Program-made: the position numbers and the translations under genes
Source of the DNA: Simkania negevensis
Lineage (GTDB): Bacteria > Chlamydiota > Chlamydiia > Chlamydiales > Simkaniaceae
Reading direction: 5' to 3'
Length of the DNA stretch: 8,117 nucleotides
NCBI GenBank assembly: GCA_016191565.1
Contig: JACPWA010000027.1
Span: 1 to 8,117 of the forward strand
In this document: positions 1-5,905 of the stretch, one piece after another
How positions within the stretch are numbered: position 1 is the stretch's first letter
Layout of the letters: each line of letters begins with the position of its first letter
Notes under the pieces: model-generated
Told to the model about the DNA's origin: nothing
Seen by the model: the letters and a program-made list of their open reading frames with translations, nothing else
The model's database searches: none

Positions 1-621
1 GTCAAGCAAGGGAAGGGAAATTTCAAAAAGGGAAGAGGAATTTTCCAAATCCTCCCACGTGGGGGCGTACAGAATGATCGGTTGTTTTTTAGCGAATTTT
101 GAAAAAATCTCTTTTTCTACAAGGTCGTCGTAAAATGTTTCATATTTTTTATAGAAAGGGAAACGGTAATTCCCTGTTTTGACTACTCCTTGGATCTTGG
201 GCAAAATGTTTTCCTCTTTTAAACGATCTTCCATCTGATCTCCATAGATGAGGCTAAGATGCTGACTCTGAAATTGATGCATGGGTTTATCTGAGTTGCC
301 ATGGGGGCAAAACCAGAAAAGCATCTCTTTCCGAAAGAGAATATGGAAAAGGGGAGAAAGATCGCGCCGGTAGTTTGCAGAGGAGACAAAAAGAAAATCA
401 AAATTTTGTGCGAAAAACTCGATAATTCTTTCATGCTGCGGAATGTAAAGCGGCTTGACTTGGGGGTAATATTTTTGGAGTGTGGCAAGAATCTTTTCCT
501 CATCAGTGATCATCGGAACATCCATGATATAAGCGATCACCGCTAAATGATCGAGGTGATTCACCGAATCTCCTGGTGCTAGGCAAACGCCACATCCTTC
601 AGAAGAGATCAAATCGTTCAT
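1..621 (-). CDS. CDP-glycerol glycerophosphotransferase-like protein, 3' end cut by window edge
   Basis: An open frame of 207 codons runs from ATG at 621 to the window edge without a stop. The start is supported by AGGAGG about 7 bases upstream (on the minus strand) and by a 23-bp overlap with the end of the upstream copy, which suggests translational coupling. The family call rests on HG at residues 107-108 within CPHGNSDK and on YAPTWED near residue 185; both resemble conserved blocks of the CDP-glycerol:polyglycerophosphate glycerophosphotransferase family (Glyphos_transf). These enzymes move glycerol phosphate or a related polyol phosphate from a CDP donor to a growing polymer at the cytoplasmic membrane. 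The expected C-terminal blocks (KLHP, D-x-SS) lie beyond the window but can be seen in the neighbouring broken copy. The acceptor is unknown: a chlamydia-like cell has no teichoic acid, so surface glycan modification is only a guess. Reading frames on the plus strand here are shadows. Confidence 0.75.
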   Translation of the reverse strand, partial: MNDLISSEGCGVCLAPGDSVNHLDHLAVIAYIMDVPMITDEEKILATLQKYYPQVKPLYIPQHERIIEFFAQNFDFLFVSSANYRRDLSPLFHILFRKEMLFWFCPHGNSDKPMHQFQSQHLSLIYGDQMEDRLKEENILPKIQGVVKTGNYRFPFYKKYETFYDDLVEKEIFSKFAKKQPIILYAPTWEDLENSSSLFEISLPLLD

Positions 622-1514
622 CTAAAACCTCCTCGACCTCTTTTCTTACTCTTTCTTTTATGTGCTTTTCATTTTCCCCTTTCCCAAAAACATAACAGTA
701 GACTTCTTCTCTGATTTTTTGATACCTTTCCTGGTCTTTAGGAAGGTTTTTTTCAATGATCTGAAAAATCTGATTATATTCATGCCGCTCTATAGAAACG
801 CCACACTGGAAGAGATAGAGCCCTTTGTCTTTTTTTAAATCCCTCTGATTTTGATTTAGAAAAAACATGGGCTTGTTAAACTTAAGAAAATCATAACCTA
901 TAGAGGACATATCTCCTAGATAGATCGATACAGAATTAAGCAGAGGATAAATCAGGGGAAATTCTTTGAGAATGAGGAGATTAGGTTTGTTTTCCGCCTC
1001 ATGGATTATCTTTTCCATTTTATAAAGATCGGCTTTGAGGTTTGGATGCAGTTTTACAATCAGGTTATAGTGATCGGGAATGTTTTTTACTAGATGGGGC
1101 TTTATTCCCCTTTTTTTCTTGAAGAAAATCGATCATCTTTTGTCCATACACAAGGAGAATTTTCTCTTTAGAAAGCCCTTCCATAAAGTAGGAAGCATAT
1201 CCCTTATCTGAGTTGCCATGGGGGCACCAGATACTGAGAAGCTTTTTTCTAAGAAGATTTTCAGCGATAAAAAAAATTTGCTCAAAAAGATCATAGGGAA
1301 GAGAAGAGAAAATCAGATCATATTCTTTCACGGCCCTTTCTCCAATCTCAAAGTAATCATAACAGAAGAGGAGAAGAGCTGGATAAAACTTCAAGGCAAG
1401 GGACTCTACCTCCTTTTCGGTGACAATCAAAGGGAGATCAAGGAGGCTGCAAAGAGGAGCAATATGATCAAGATGGTGAATATCGTTCCCATAAATCAGC
1501 CCAGCTGCTTTCAT
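599..1514 (-). pseudogene. broken tandem copy of the glycerophosphotransferase-like gene
   Basis: Two minus-strand frames make up one damaged gene. The first (1514 to 1065) starts with ATG behind a GGGGG-rich ribosome site and carries HHLDH and CPHGNSDK, matching NHLDH and CPHGNSDK of the downstream copy. The second frame continues the protein from about 1109 and carries IVKLHPNL, then GDMSSIGYDFL and NKPMFFLN, which are typical of the C-terminal half of this family, ending with TGA at 599. The two frames differ by one base at a run of seven A and four G (1107-1117). Compared with the other copy, about 60 residues are also missing around this junction, including the YAPTW block. Both losses together argue for decay rather than a sequencing slip. 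A 23-bp stretch is identical between the copies (1204-1226 and 287-309). A truncated N-terminal product could still be made. Confidence 0.75.
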
Positions 1515-1534
1515 TGTTTTTCCCCCTTATTTCT

Positions 1535-1712
1535 TTCTTAAGAACTCACCGTACGCAAAAAGGAAGAGCAGAAGGAATAAAGCTTTTAAATCGCAATCGT
1601 TTTAAAAATTCTCATCGTATTCGCTTGAATAGCCTTAAGACTTTTAAAGCGATTGATTTTTTAAAATCTTTTATTCCTCCATCTCTCCTTTTTACGTAAG
1701 ATGAGTTAAGAA
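1535..1712. repeat. long imperfect palindrome (178 bp), MITE-like or hairpin element
   Basis: The left arm from 1535 and the reverse complement of the right arm from 1712 align almost end to end: TTCTTA, then ACTCA, then TACG, AAAAAGGA, GGAATAAA, TTTTAAA, CAATCG and TTTAAAA occur in the same order in both, with small gaps. The centre holds TATTC-GCTT-GAATA. The element fills nearly all of the gap between two minus-strand genes and carries no credible ORF. It could be a decayed miniature inverted-repeat transposable element, or a folded RNA that separates the two transcripts. No clear target-site duplication was found. Confidence 0.7.
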
Positions 1713-1739
1713 TAGAAAATTGCTGAATTAACGAGAAGA

Positions 1740-2240
1740 TCACTCTTCCTCTTCATGATAATCGATGGTAATCAAGGGAGGTTTTCCTGGTATTTGGCCT
1801 AAACGAAGGGGCTCAGTTTGGATAGCTGGGCTTATAAATTCTCCTTTCCCTTGTTTGGCAATCAGCTCTTTAAGCACCTCATTTCGCAGCTCTTGACTTT
1901 CTGTTTTATCAGTGAGGATCTCCCATTTTTGATGCAAAGCAAGAAGTTCAAAATCCATCTCTTTTGTTACATCTAAAACAGCTTCTAAAGAAAAAGAGGA
2001 GGGGAGAAATTCATGAAGGGTCCTTTCCCTTTTTCCTTTTAAAATCTCTTTTTTCTCTTTTAATCCCTCTTTTTTCCTTTCCATCTCATGGTGCATCTGT
2101 TCATCGCCAGTTAAAAGGAAATATTCCTTCTGTTTTACATATCCAAAGATCTCTTGCAAAAGACTAATTTCTTCCTTGAAAATCTCGATGAGAAAAGAGA
2201 TGACCTGATCTCTTTTCTTGTTTCCTTCTGTCTCTTTCAT
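1740..2240 (-). CDS. small helical protein of unknown function, acidic C-terminus
   Basis: The frame opens at 2252, but ATG at 2240 is preferred because GGAGG lies 5 bases before it, whereas the first ATG has only an A-rich lead; this gives 166 residues. The product is charged, has no signal peptide or membrane segment, and is predicted to be mostly helical. Its first half (EISLLQEIFGYVKQKEYFLL, then a lysine/glutamate-rich stretch with KKEGLKEKKEIL) loosely resembles the pattern of FlgN-like export chaperones: long helices around a 'leave a gap, then K-x-x-L' segment. That resemblance is weak and is an inference only. The tail ends PLITIDYHEEEE, an acidic patch. It is the first gene of a minus-strand run that reads towards the glycerophosphotransferase copies, but a long palindrome separates them. 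I do not recognise the family. Confidence 0.7.
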   Translation of the reverse strand: MKETEGNKKRDQVISFLIEIFKEEISLLQEIFGYVKQKEYFLLTGDEQMHHEMERKKEGLKEKKEILKGKRERTLHEFLPSSFSLEAVLDVTKEMDFELLALHQKWEILTDKTESQELRNEVLKELIAKQGKGEFISPAIQTEPLRLGQIPGKPPLITIDYHEEEE

Positions 2241-2289
2241 TCTTCCCTCCATTTTCTTTTCTTGATACCCTAGTGCTCTGTAAACTTAA

Positions 2290-2418
2290 TTTTTGGTATT
2301 TCGGCTAACGTGAAAGTTCCCGCCGTTTGCCGATCGTAAATGGGCTAGTATTAACTAAATACAAGTCCATTTACGATCGACGAACGTCGGGGCTTTGACG
2401 CAGCCCAAACACCAAAAA
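2290..2418. repeat. imperfect palindrome (129 bp), GC-richer than surroundings, MITE-like
   Basis: Two arms of about 56 bases flank a 17-base loop (2347-2363). The outer ends TTTTTGGT and ACCAAAAA are perfect complements, and a 13-bp inner core, CGATCGTAAATGG (2331-2343), is matched exactly by CCATTTACGATCG (2367-2379). Between them the arms agree apart from small gaps and substitutions. The element is visibly richer in CG than the flanking DNA, and sits between the divergent start sites of the 1740-2240 gene and mutY. It could be a miniature transposable element or a REP-like hairpin; it carries no ORF. It differs in sequence from the other two palindromes in the window. Confidence 0.75.
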
Positions 2419-2444
2419 CTTTTGATTGGTAACACTAGTTTCTA

Positions 2445-2473
2445 TTGCACGAAGTGTGCCAAAATGATTTAAG
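2445..2473 (+). promoter_or_regulatory. candidate promoter for mutY
   Basis: TTGCAC (2445-2450) and TTTAAG (2468-2473) stand 17 bp apart, resembling sigma-70-type -35 and -10 boxes with four of six matches each. They would give a leader of roughly 36 bases. A short inverted repeat, GCAC-GAAGT-GTGC, begins inside the -35 box. This is a weak match in AT-rich DNA. Confidence 0.3.
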
Positions 2474-2515
2474 GGGTATTTTTTTATCTAGTTGCTTAAT
2501 AATTAAAGTCTTTAT

Positions 2516-3586
2516 ATGAAGAATCTTCCCATTTTGGATTTTATTTCCTTGAAACAATGGTTCTATTTAAACCGACGCAATCTTCCTTGGAGGGAAGATC
2601 CTACCCCTTATAAGGTATGGATTTCTGAAGTCATGCTCCAGCAAACAAGAGCAGAGGTAGTGATCTCCTATTTTAGAAGATGGCTTGCCCTTTTCCCTAA
2701 TATTCAAACTCTTGCAGAGGCTTCTCTAGAAAAAGTGATAAAAGCTTGGGAGGGGCTGGGCTACTATAGGAGAGCGCGCAATCTACATGAAGGGGCAAGA
2801 TTTATTGTAGAGCGTTTTAATGGGGAGCTTCCCGCTCAAGTGGAGGACCTCAGAAAGATCAAAGGACTTGGCCCTTACACCATTGGAGCTATCTTAAGCT
2901 TTGCTTTTAAAAAGAAAAAAGGGGCAGTTGATGGAAATGTACTTCGGGTGCTTTCCCGGTGTTTTCTCTTAGAAGATCCTATCAACCAAGAAAAAACAAG
3001 AAAGAGGATTGAAAGGTTGGTAGAAAGATTTCTTCCAGAAGAAGAACCATGGGTAGTTATGGAAGCCCTGATCGAACTGGGGGCCTTAGTTTGTCAGAAG
3101 AAGGCTAAATGCCTCCTGTGTCCTCTTAGAAGCTCCTGTTTGGCTTATGCAAACCATAAGACTGAGCTTCTTCCTATCAAAGGAAAAAAAGTTCCCGCCA
3201 TTCATCTGCAGCGCTTTGTTTTTGCGATTATCGCTGAGGGAAAGGTTCTATTGAAAAAAGGGGCAAAAGGGGAGGTAATGGCAGATTTATGGGAGTTTCC
3301 CTATAGCGACTTTGAGCCTTTAGAATGTAGTACATATCTGCGGGAGAGGTTTGGTTTGCTAGTAGCTTATAAGGAGGAGCTTCCTAAGGTAGTTCATAGC
3401 TTTACAAAATATAAAGCTCATCTTTTTCCCCGCCTTTTTAGTGCAGAAAAGGCTCAAAAAATAGAAGGATACGAGTGGGTATGCTCTGAAGAGCTACACT
3501 CATATCCTTTTTCCTCTGGACATCGGCAGATTTTAAAAGAGGTGTTTAGCCGATGTTATACTCCCTCATGTAGTCATTATATGTAG
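2516..3586 (+). CDS. mutY: A/G-specific adenine DNA glycosylase MutY
   Basis: MutY removes adenine mispaired with 8-oxoguanine, starting base excision repair and preventing G:C to T:A changes. The 356-residue length is normal for the family. Visible in order: LPWR near residue 23; the catalytic glutamate E38 in SEVMLQQT; the helix-hairpin-helix KIKGLGPYT at 114-122; the catalytic aspartate D139 in VDGNVLRVLSR; four cysteines for the iron-sulphur cluster at 193, 199, 202 and 208; and a C-terminal NUDIX-like 8-oxoG recognition domain from about 225, with WEFP and HSFTKYKAHL. The first cysteine gap is five residues, where the usual MutY/EndoIII pattern has six. No ribosome site is visible before the ATG, so initiation may be weak or leaderless. 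The last 41 bp overlap the 3' end of the convergent gene at 3546, so the C-terminus CYTPSCSHYM may be a late addition. Confidence 0.95.
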   Translation: MKNLPILDFISLKQWFYLNRRNLPWREDPTPYKVWISEVMLQQTRAEVVISYFRRWLALFPNIQTLAEASLEKVIKAWEGLGYYRRARNLHEGARFIVERFNGELPAQVEDLRKIKGLGPYTIGAILSFAFKKKKGAVDGNVLRVLSRCFLLEDPINQEKTRKRIERLVERFLPEEEPWVVMEALIELGALVCQKKAKCLLCPLRSSCLAYANHKTELLPIKGKKVPAIHLQRFVFAIIAEGKVLLKKGAKGEVMADLWEFPYSDFEPLECSTYLRERFGLLVAYKEELPKVVHSFTKYKAHLFPRLFSAEKAQKIEGYEWVCSEELHSYPFSSGHRQILKEVFSRCYTPSCSHYM

Positions 3587-3971
3587 TGCTGCACTCAGCA
3601 GCAATAGTGCTCATCATTCCACTTTTACATGCTGTAGTAGCATTTTTCATGAAGGTAAAGATGCTATCTGTAGAAGTAAGTCCAGCTGTATTATTATCTT
3701 TGATTACCGTGTTATAGTCTCCCTTTACCGTTGAGTTAGCACTTGAATTACTCATTTTTGATGACAAAGCGTTGACTAAGCAGAGCTGTCCGTAAAACTT
3801 TGCCATAAACGAGGGGTCATTTGCAAGGCTGGGGTTTTGCGCGAGCTGGGAAGCATATATCCCATAAGTATTTACAGCTTCAGCGCAGGTGGTTACATCT
3901 GCAGGGGGATTAGAACCGCTGCTTGATGATACATTGGTGGTAGGGTCTGTAGGGCCTGACACAGAACTCAT
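3546..3971 (-). CDS. small Ser/Thr/Asn-rich protein with MSSVSGP leader and four cysteines
   Basis: This 141-residue product starts at ATG 3971 with GGAGG five bases upstream. It begins MSSVSGP, followed by a low-complexity Ser/Pro/Thr stretch to about residue 25, then a region with four cysteines (in TTCAEA, QLCLV, TACKS and AECST) that could pair if exported. There is no hydrophobic signal peptide or membrane helix. The same seven-residue start occurs in the next gene upstream (4093-4536), though the two proteins are otherwise dissimilar, which suggests a shared targeting signal or a fused leader. A Ser-rich, uncleaved N-terminus is common in type III secreted proteins, so an effector role is possible but unproven. 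The gene has its own candidate -10 box, TATAAT (4016-4021), and overlaps the end of mutY by 41 bp. I do not recognise the family. Confidence 0.7.
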   Translation of the reverse strand: MSSVSGPTDPTTNVSSSSGSNPPADVTTCAEAVNTYGIYASQLAQNPSLANDPSFMAKFYGQLCLVNALSSKMSNSSANSTVKGDYNTVIKDNNTAGLTSTDSIFTFMKNATTACKSGMMSTIAAECSTTYNDYMREYNIG

Positions 3972-4015
3972 AAAACCTCCATTTTTAATAAGTTTCTTAA
4001 ATATAGATTTCCTTA

Positions 4016-4021
4016 ATTATA
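4016..4021 (-). promoter_or_regulatory. candidate -10 box for the 3546-3971 gene
   Basis: The minus strand reads TATAAT here, about 44 bases before the ATG at 3971, which would give a leader near 38 bases carrying the GGAGG site. No good -35 box is seen 17 bp upstream, and the whole 3972-4092 gap is very AT-rich, so a chance match is possible. Confidence 0.35.
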
Positions 4022-4092
4022 TTTTATCATATAAATTATTTATTTTTAGCTGTATGAACAAATTAAATTATAACTAATTTATAATTAATATA

Positions 4093-4536
4093 TTATGGAT
4101 TTTCTAACTTAGAGACAGCATTGAGTATCTTATGCATAAGCTCTTCCACCTGTTGCGAATGCTCTTGTATGCTTTGCATAAAGGCGCTTAGATCTTTCAT
4201 ATACTCGGTAAGGTCTTTCTGCATGTTAATCAGCTCCTTCATGATAGAATCGAGCGTCTGAGAGATCGTTTCTTTCGGCTGAAGATGGCTTTTTACTTGC
4301 TCTAGATTTGTTTTGAGCTCGTCAAAGATATTTAAAAAGTTTTGGGCTAGACTAGATGACCCTTTTTTTCCGAGACCTTGTTGTATTTCTTTTAAAACTT
4401 CTTCCAAGTGAGAAACTGTTTCTTTAAGCTGGTTTAAGTTATACTGCATAGTAGGGTCGGTTTTTAGTCTTATTTGCTCTTCATCGATATTGGGAGGTTG
4501 ACCTGCTCCTCCTTCTGGACCTGACACAGAGCTCAT
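4093..4536 (-). CDS. small coiled-coil protein with MSSVSGP leader
   Basis: The 147-residue product starts at ATG 4536 behind AAAGGAGG, six bases away, one of the strongest ribosome sites in the window. It opens MSSVSGP, then a Gly/Pro/Glu-rich stretch to about residue 17, then an almost entirely helical body with leucine and methionine spaced in heptads (for example QLKETVSHLEEVLKEIQQ and later MKDLSAFMQSIQEHSQQVEE), pointing to a coiled coil or helical bundle. There is no cysteine, signal peptide or membrane helix. The shared leader with the downstream gene (3546-3971) and the parallel orientation suggest the two are related in export or regulation. The body resembles small helical secreted proteins or chaperones in general form only. 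The function is unknown. Confidence 0.75.
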   Translation of the reverse strand: MSSVSGPEGGAGQPPNIDEEQIRLKTDPTMQYNLNQLKETVSHLEEVLKEIQQGLGKKGSSSLAQNFLNIFDELKTNLEQVKSHLQPKETISQTLDSIMKELINMQKDLTEYMKDLSAFMQSIQEHSQQVEELMHKILNAVSKLENP

Positions 4537-4558
4537 AGAATGCCTCCTTTTAATCCTA

Positions 4559-4564
4559 ATTATA
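4559..4564 (-). promoter_or_regulatory. candidate -10 box for the 4093-4536 gene
   Basis: The minus strand reads a perfect TATAAT, 22 bases before the ATG at 4536. A transcript starting about 7 bases downstream would have a short leader that still holds AAAGGAGG. The -35 position falls in the inverted repeat at 4581-4601 and is not a good consensus match. Confidence 0.5.
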
Positions 4565-4572
4565 CTTTTACG

Positions 4573-4606
4573 TTTTTAAAGGATAGTCTATCAAGCTATC
4601 CAAAAA
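4573..4606. promoter_or_regulatory. inverted repeat in the divergent promoter region, operator-like
   Basis: GGATAG (4581-4586) and CTATCC (4596-4601) are perfect complements around a 9-base loop, extended outward by TTTTT and AAAAA with a three-base bulge. The repeat covers the expected -35 position of the minus-strand promoter at 4559-4564 and lies between two divergent genes. It could bind a regulator; a two-way terminator is less likely because it sits upstream of both genes. Confidence 0.4.
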
Positions 4607-4656
4607 ACAGACTTTAAGCTAAAGTGTTGATTGTGCGTAAGTGAAGATGTCGGTAC

Positions 4657-5382
4657 ATGGAATTAAAAGAATTTTCTCCTCTCAGTCTAAAAAAATATGC
4701 CTTCGTTTTTTTCCCTATTTTAGCGCTGATTTTCTTCTTCGTTTTTCATTTAAGCCATCGGAAGGAAACACGAGAAAAAGATTTTATCTTGGCAAAAACT
4801 GCTTTTGCTGAGTGGAATGAGGAAGGAGGGAAGAAACAAGAAAGCCTTTTTGATCTTCAGAAAATTTTAAAGAAACATCCCGAACTTGCTAAAGCTTATG
4901 AACCAGCAATTGCCCAAAATCTTTTGATTGCCCATCAAATAGAAGAAGCGCTTCCCTATTTTCAGAAGGTTTTAAAACGATCTTCCCAACCTTACTACAC
5001 GCAGTTTGCGCAAACGTCTCTTACCATTACCCAAAAAAAATGGGAACAAGCACTTGCTCAAGCAATCTCTTTGAAAGAGGAACTATTAAAAGATGAGAGT
5101 TTTTGGAAAGAGGGAAGGGAAGGAAACCGTTTTGGATCTCCCCTATTTGCCTTTAACCTTTTGAGAATTGCTTTCTTACATCAAGAAGTAGGGAATAAAT
5201 CTAAGGAGCTGGAAACATGGGAAGAGCTCAAAAGTTATGCTGGGTGGAACAAGACAAAAGAAATCCCTGCAAGGCTTATTGGAAAAGAGGGATTTGAACT
5301 CCTCCTTTCTGCTTTTACTATGCAGGAGATCTCCCTTTTTGATTATATCGAAATGAGGGAAAAGGAGCTTAAAAAAGGCTAA
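4657..5382 (+). CDS. membrane-anchored TPR-like protein, unknown function
   Basis: The 241-residue product has a short N-terminal tail, one hydrophobic helix at about residues 14-33 (YAFVFFPILALIFFFVFHLS) followed by HRK, and a helical soluble domain. Residues about 72-145 look like two or three degenerate tetratricopeptide repeats (HPELAKAYEPAIAQNLLIAH, then IEEALPYFQKVLK, then WEQALAQAISLKEELL). The layout, one anchor plus TPR helices, resembles YfgM-type inner-membrane proteins in form, but I see no specific family signature. No strong ribosome site precedes the ATG. The gene is divergent from the MSSVSGP gene at 4536 and its stop overlaps the convergent gene at 5379 by 4 bp. Confidence 0.75.
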   Translation: MELKEFSPLSLKKYAFVFFPILALIFFFVFHLSHRKETREKDFILAKTAFAEWNEEGGKKQESLFDLQKILKKHPELAKAYEPAIAQNLLIAHQIEEALPYFQKVLKRSSQPYYTQFAQTSLTITQKKWEQALAQAISLKEELLKDESFWKEGREGNRFGSPLFAFNLLRIAFLHQEVGNKSKELETWEELKSYAGWNKTKEIPARLIGKEGFELLLSAFTMQEISLFDYIEMREKELKKG

Positions 5383-5780
5383 TCTCTACTTTCTTCCTCA
5401 TGGGGTTTGCCCGCTTTTGCCGCCGCTCTAAAAGTTCCAGATCCGCCCATTAAACCAAGGACGAAAAAGATGATCGGCGCAAAAACAAAAGAGAGGATCA
5501 ATCCTCCTACTCCAAGAACGATCTTTGTTGCTTTTTCTTGCTTGAAAATGAAACTGAAGCAGCTTCTTCCTCCCCCTTCAATCTTACTAGGGAGCCAGAT
5601 GCCTAAAATACCACCAAGGGCTCCTAGAGCAATGCTCCAACCTTGAGAAAATATAATATTTAAGAAGCTTGAAATAGTGGCCAGAATAAAATAGAGAACA
5701 AAGAAGATTTCGAATCGGTATTTTTTCCCAAAGTTCTCAAGCTCTTGAACGCTCATCCCTTCTGTCAGTTTTTTGTCCAT
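5379..5780 (-). CDS. small three-helix membrane protein, unknown (Inc-like candidate)
   Basis: The 133-residue product starts at ATG 5780 with AGGA-type ribosome motifs just upstream. Hydrophobic segments lie at about residues 24-44, 47-63 and 87-111. The first two form a closely spaced pair with only a two- to three-residue turn, the bilobed pattern typical of chlamydial inclusion membrane (Inc) proteins, but the third segment and the Gly-rich GALGGILGIWLP and GLMGG stretches also fit an ordinary inner-membrane protein. The N-terminus (MDKKLTEGMSVQELENFGKK) and the tail (KPHEEESRD) are charged and soluble. The gene overlaps the TPR-like gene tail to tail by 4 bp. The family is not recognised. 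Confidence 0.7.
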   Translation of the reverse strand: MDKKLTEGMSVQELENFGKKYRFEIFFVLYFILATISSFLNIIFSQGWSIALGALGGILGIWLPSKIEGGGRSCFSFIFKQEKATKIVLGVGGLILSFVFAPIIFFVLGLMGGSGTFRAAAKAGKPHEEESRD

Positions 5781-5815
5781 AGTCCTATCCTTTGAAACTG
5801 TGATTCTATCTTCAA

Positions 5816-5842
5816 ATTATGAATTAAAGATATTTTTTGCAA
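5816..5842 (-). promoter_or_regulatory. candidate promoter for the 5379-5780 gene
   Basis: On the minus strand TTGCAA (5837-5842) and CATAAT (5816-5821, five of six matches to the -10 consensus) are 15 bp apart, a little short of the ideal 17. This would give a leader of about 30 bases with the AGGA motifs. Confidence 0.3.
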
Positions 5843-5905
5843 CTTGAACCTGTTTTGTTCTGATTTCTTTGAGTTTTTTTGTAAAGAGATCTATCATTTT
5901 ATTTT

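Noticed and set aside
219..546. Open frames on both strands (219-503 minus in another frame; 301-546 plus)
   Set aside because: They lie inside the continuous 207-codon glycerophosphotransferase-like frame, which has family motifs and a ribosome site; these are shadows.
1107..1117. Programmed frameshifting at the A7G4 run
   Set aside because: Restoring the frame would need a +1 shift, and the joined protein would still lack the conserved YAPTW region, so decay is the simpler reading.
1218..1699. Plus-strand frames of 107 and 61 codons
   Set aside because: The first mirrors the pseudogene on the minus strand; the second runs through the palindrome at 1535-1712. Neither has a ribosome site or a recognisable protein.
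1964..2167. Plus-strand frame of 67 codons
   Set aside because: It is antisense to the well-supported 1740-2240 gene and has biased, low-complexity content.
3889..4077. Plus-strand frame of 62 codons
   Set aside because: It is antisense to the start of the MSSVSGP gene and then runs into AT-rich intergenic DNA.
5407..5646. Plus-strand frame of 79 codons
   Set aside because: It is antisense to the three-helix membrane protein; its Pro/Lys-rich content reflects the complement of hydrophobic codons.
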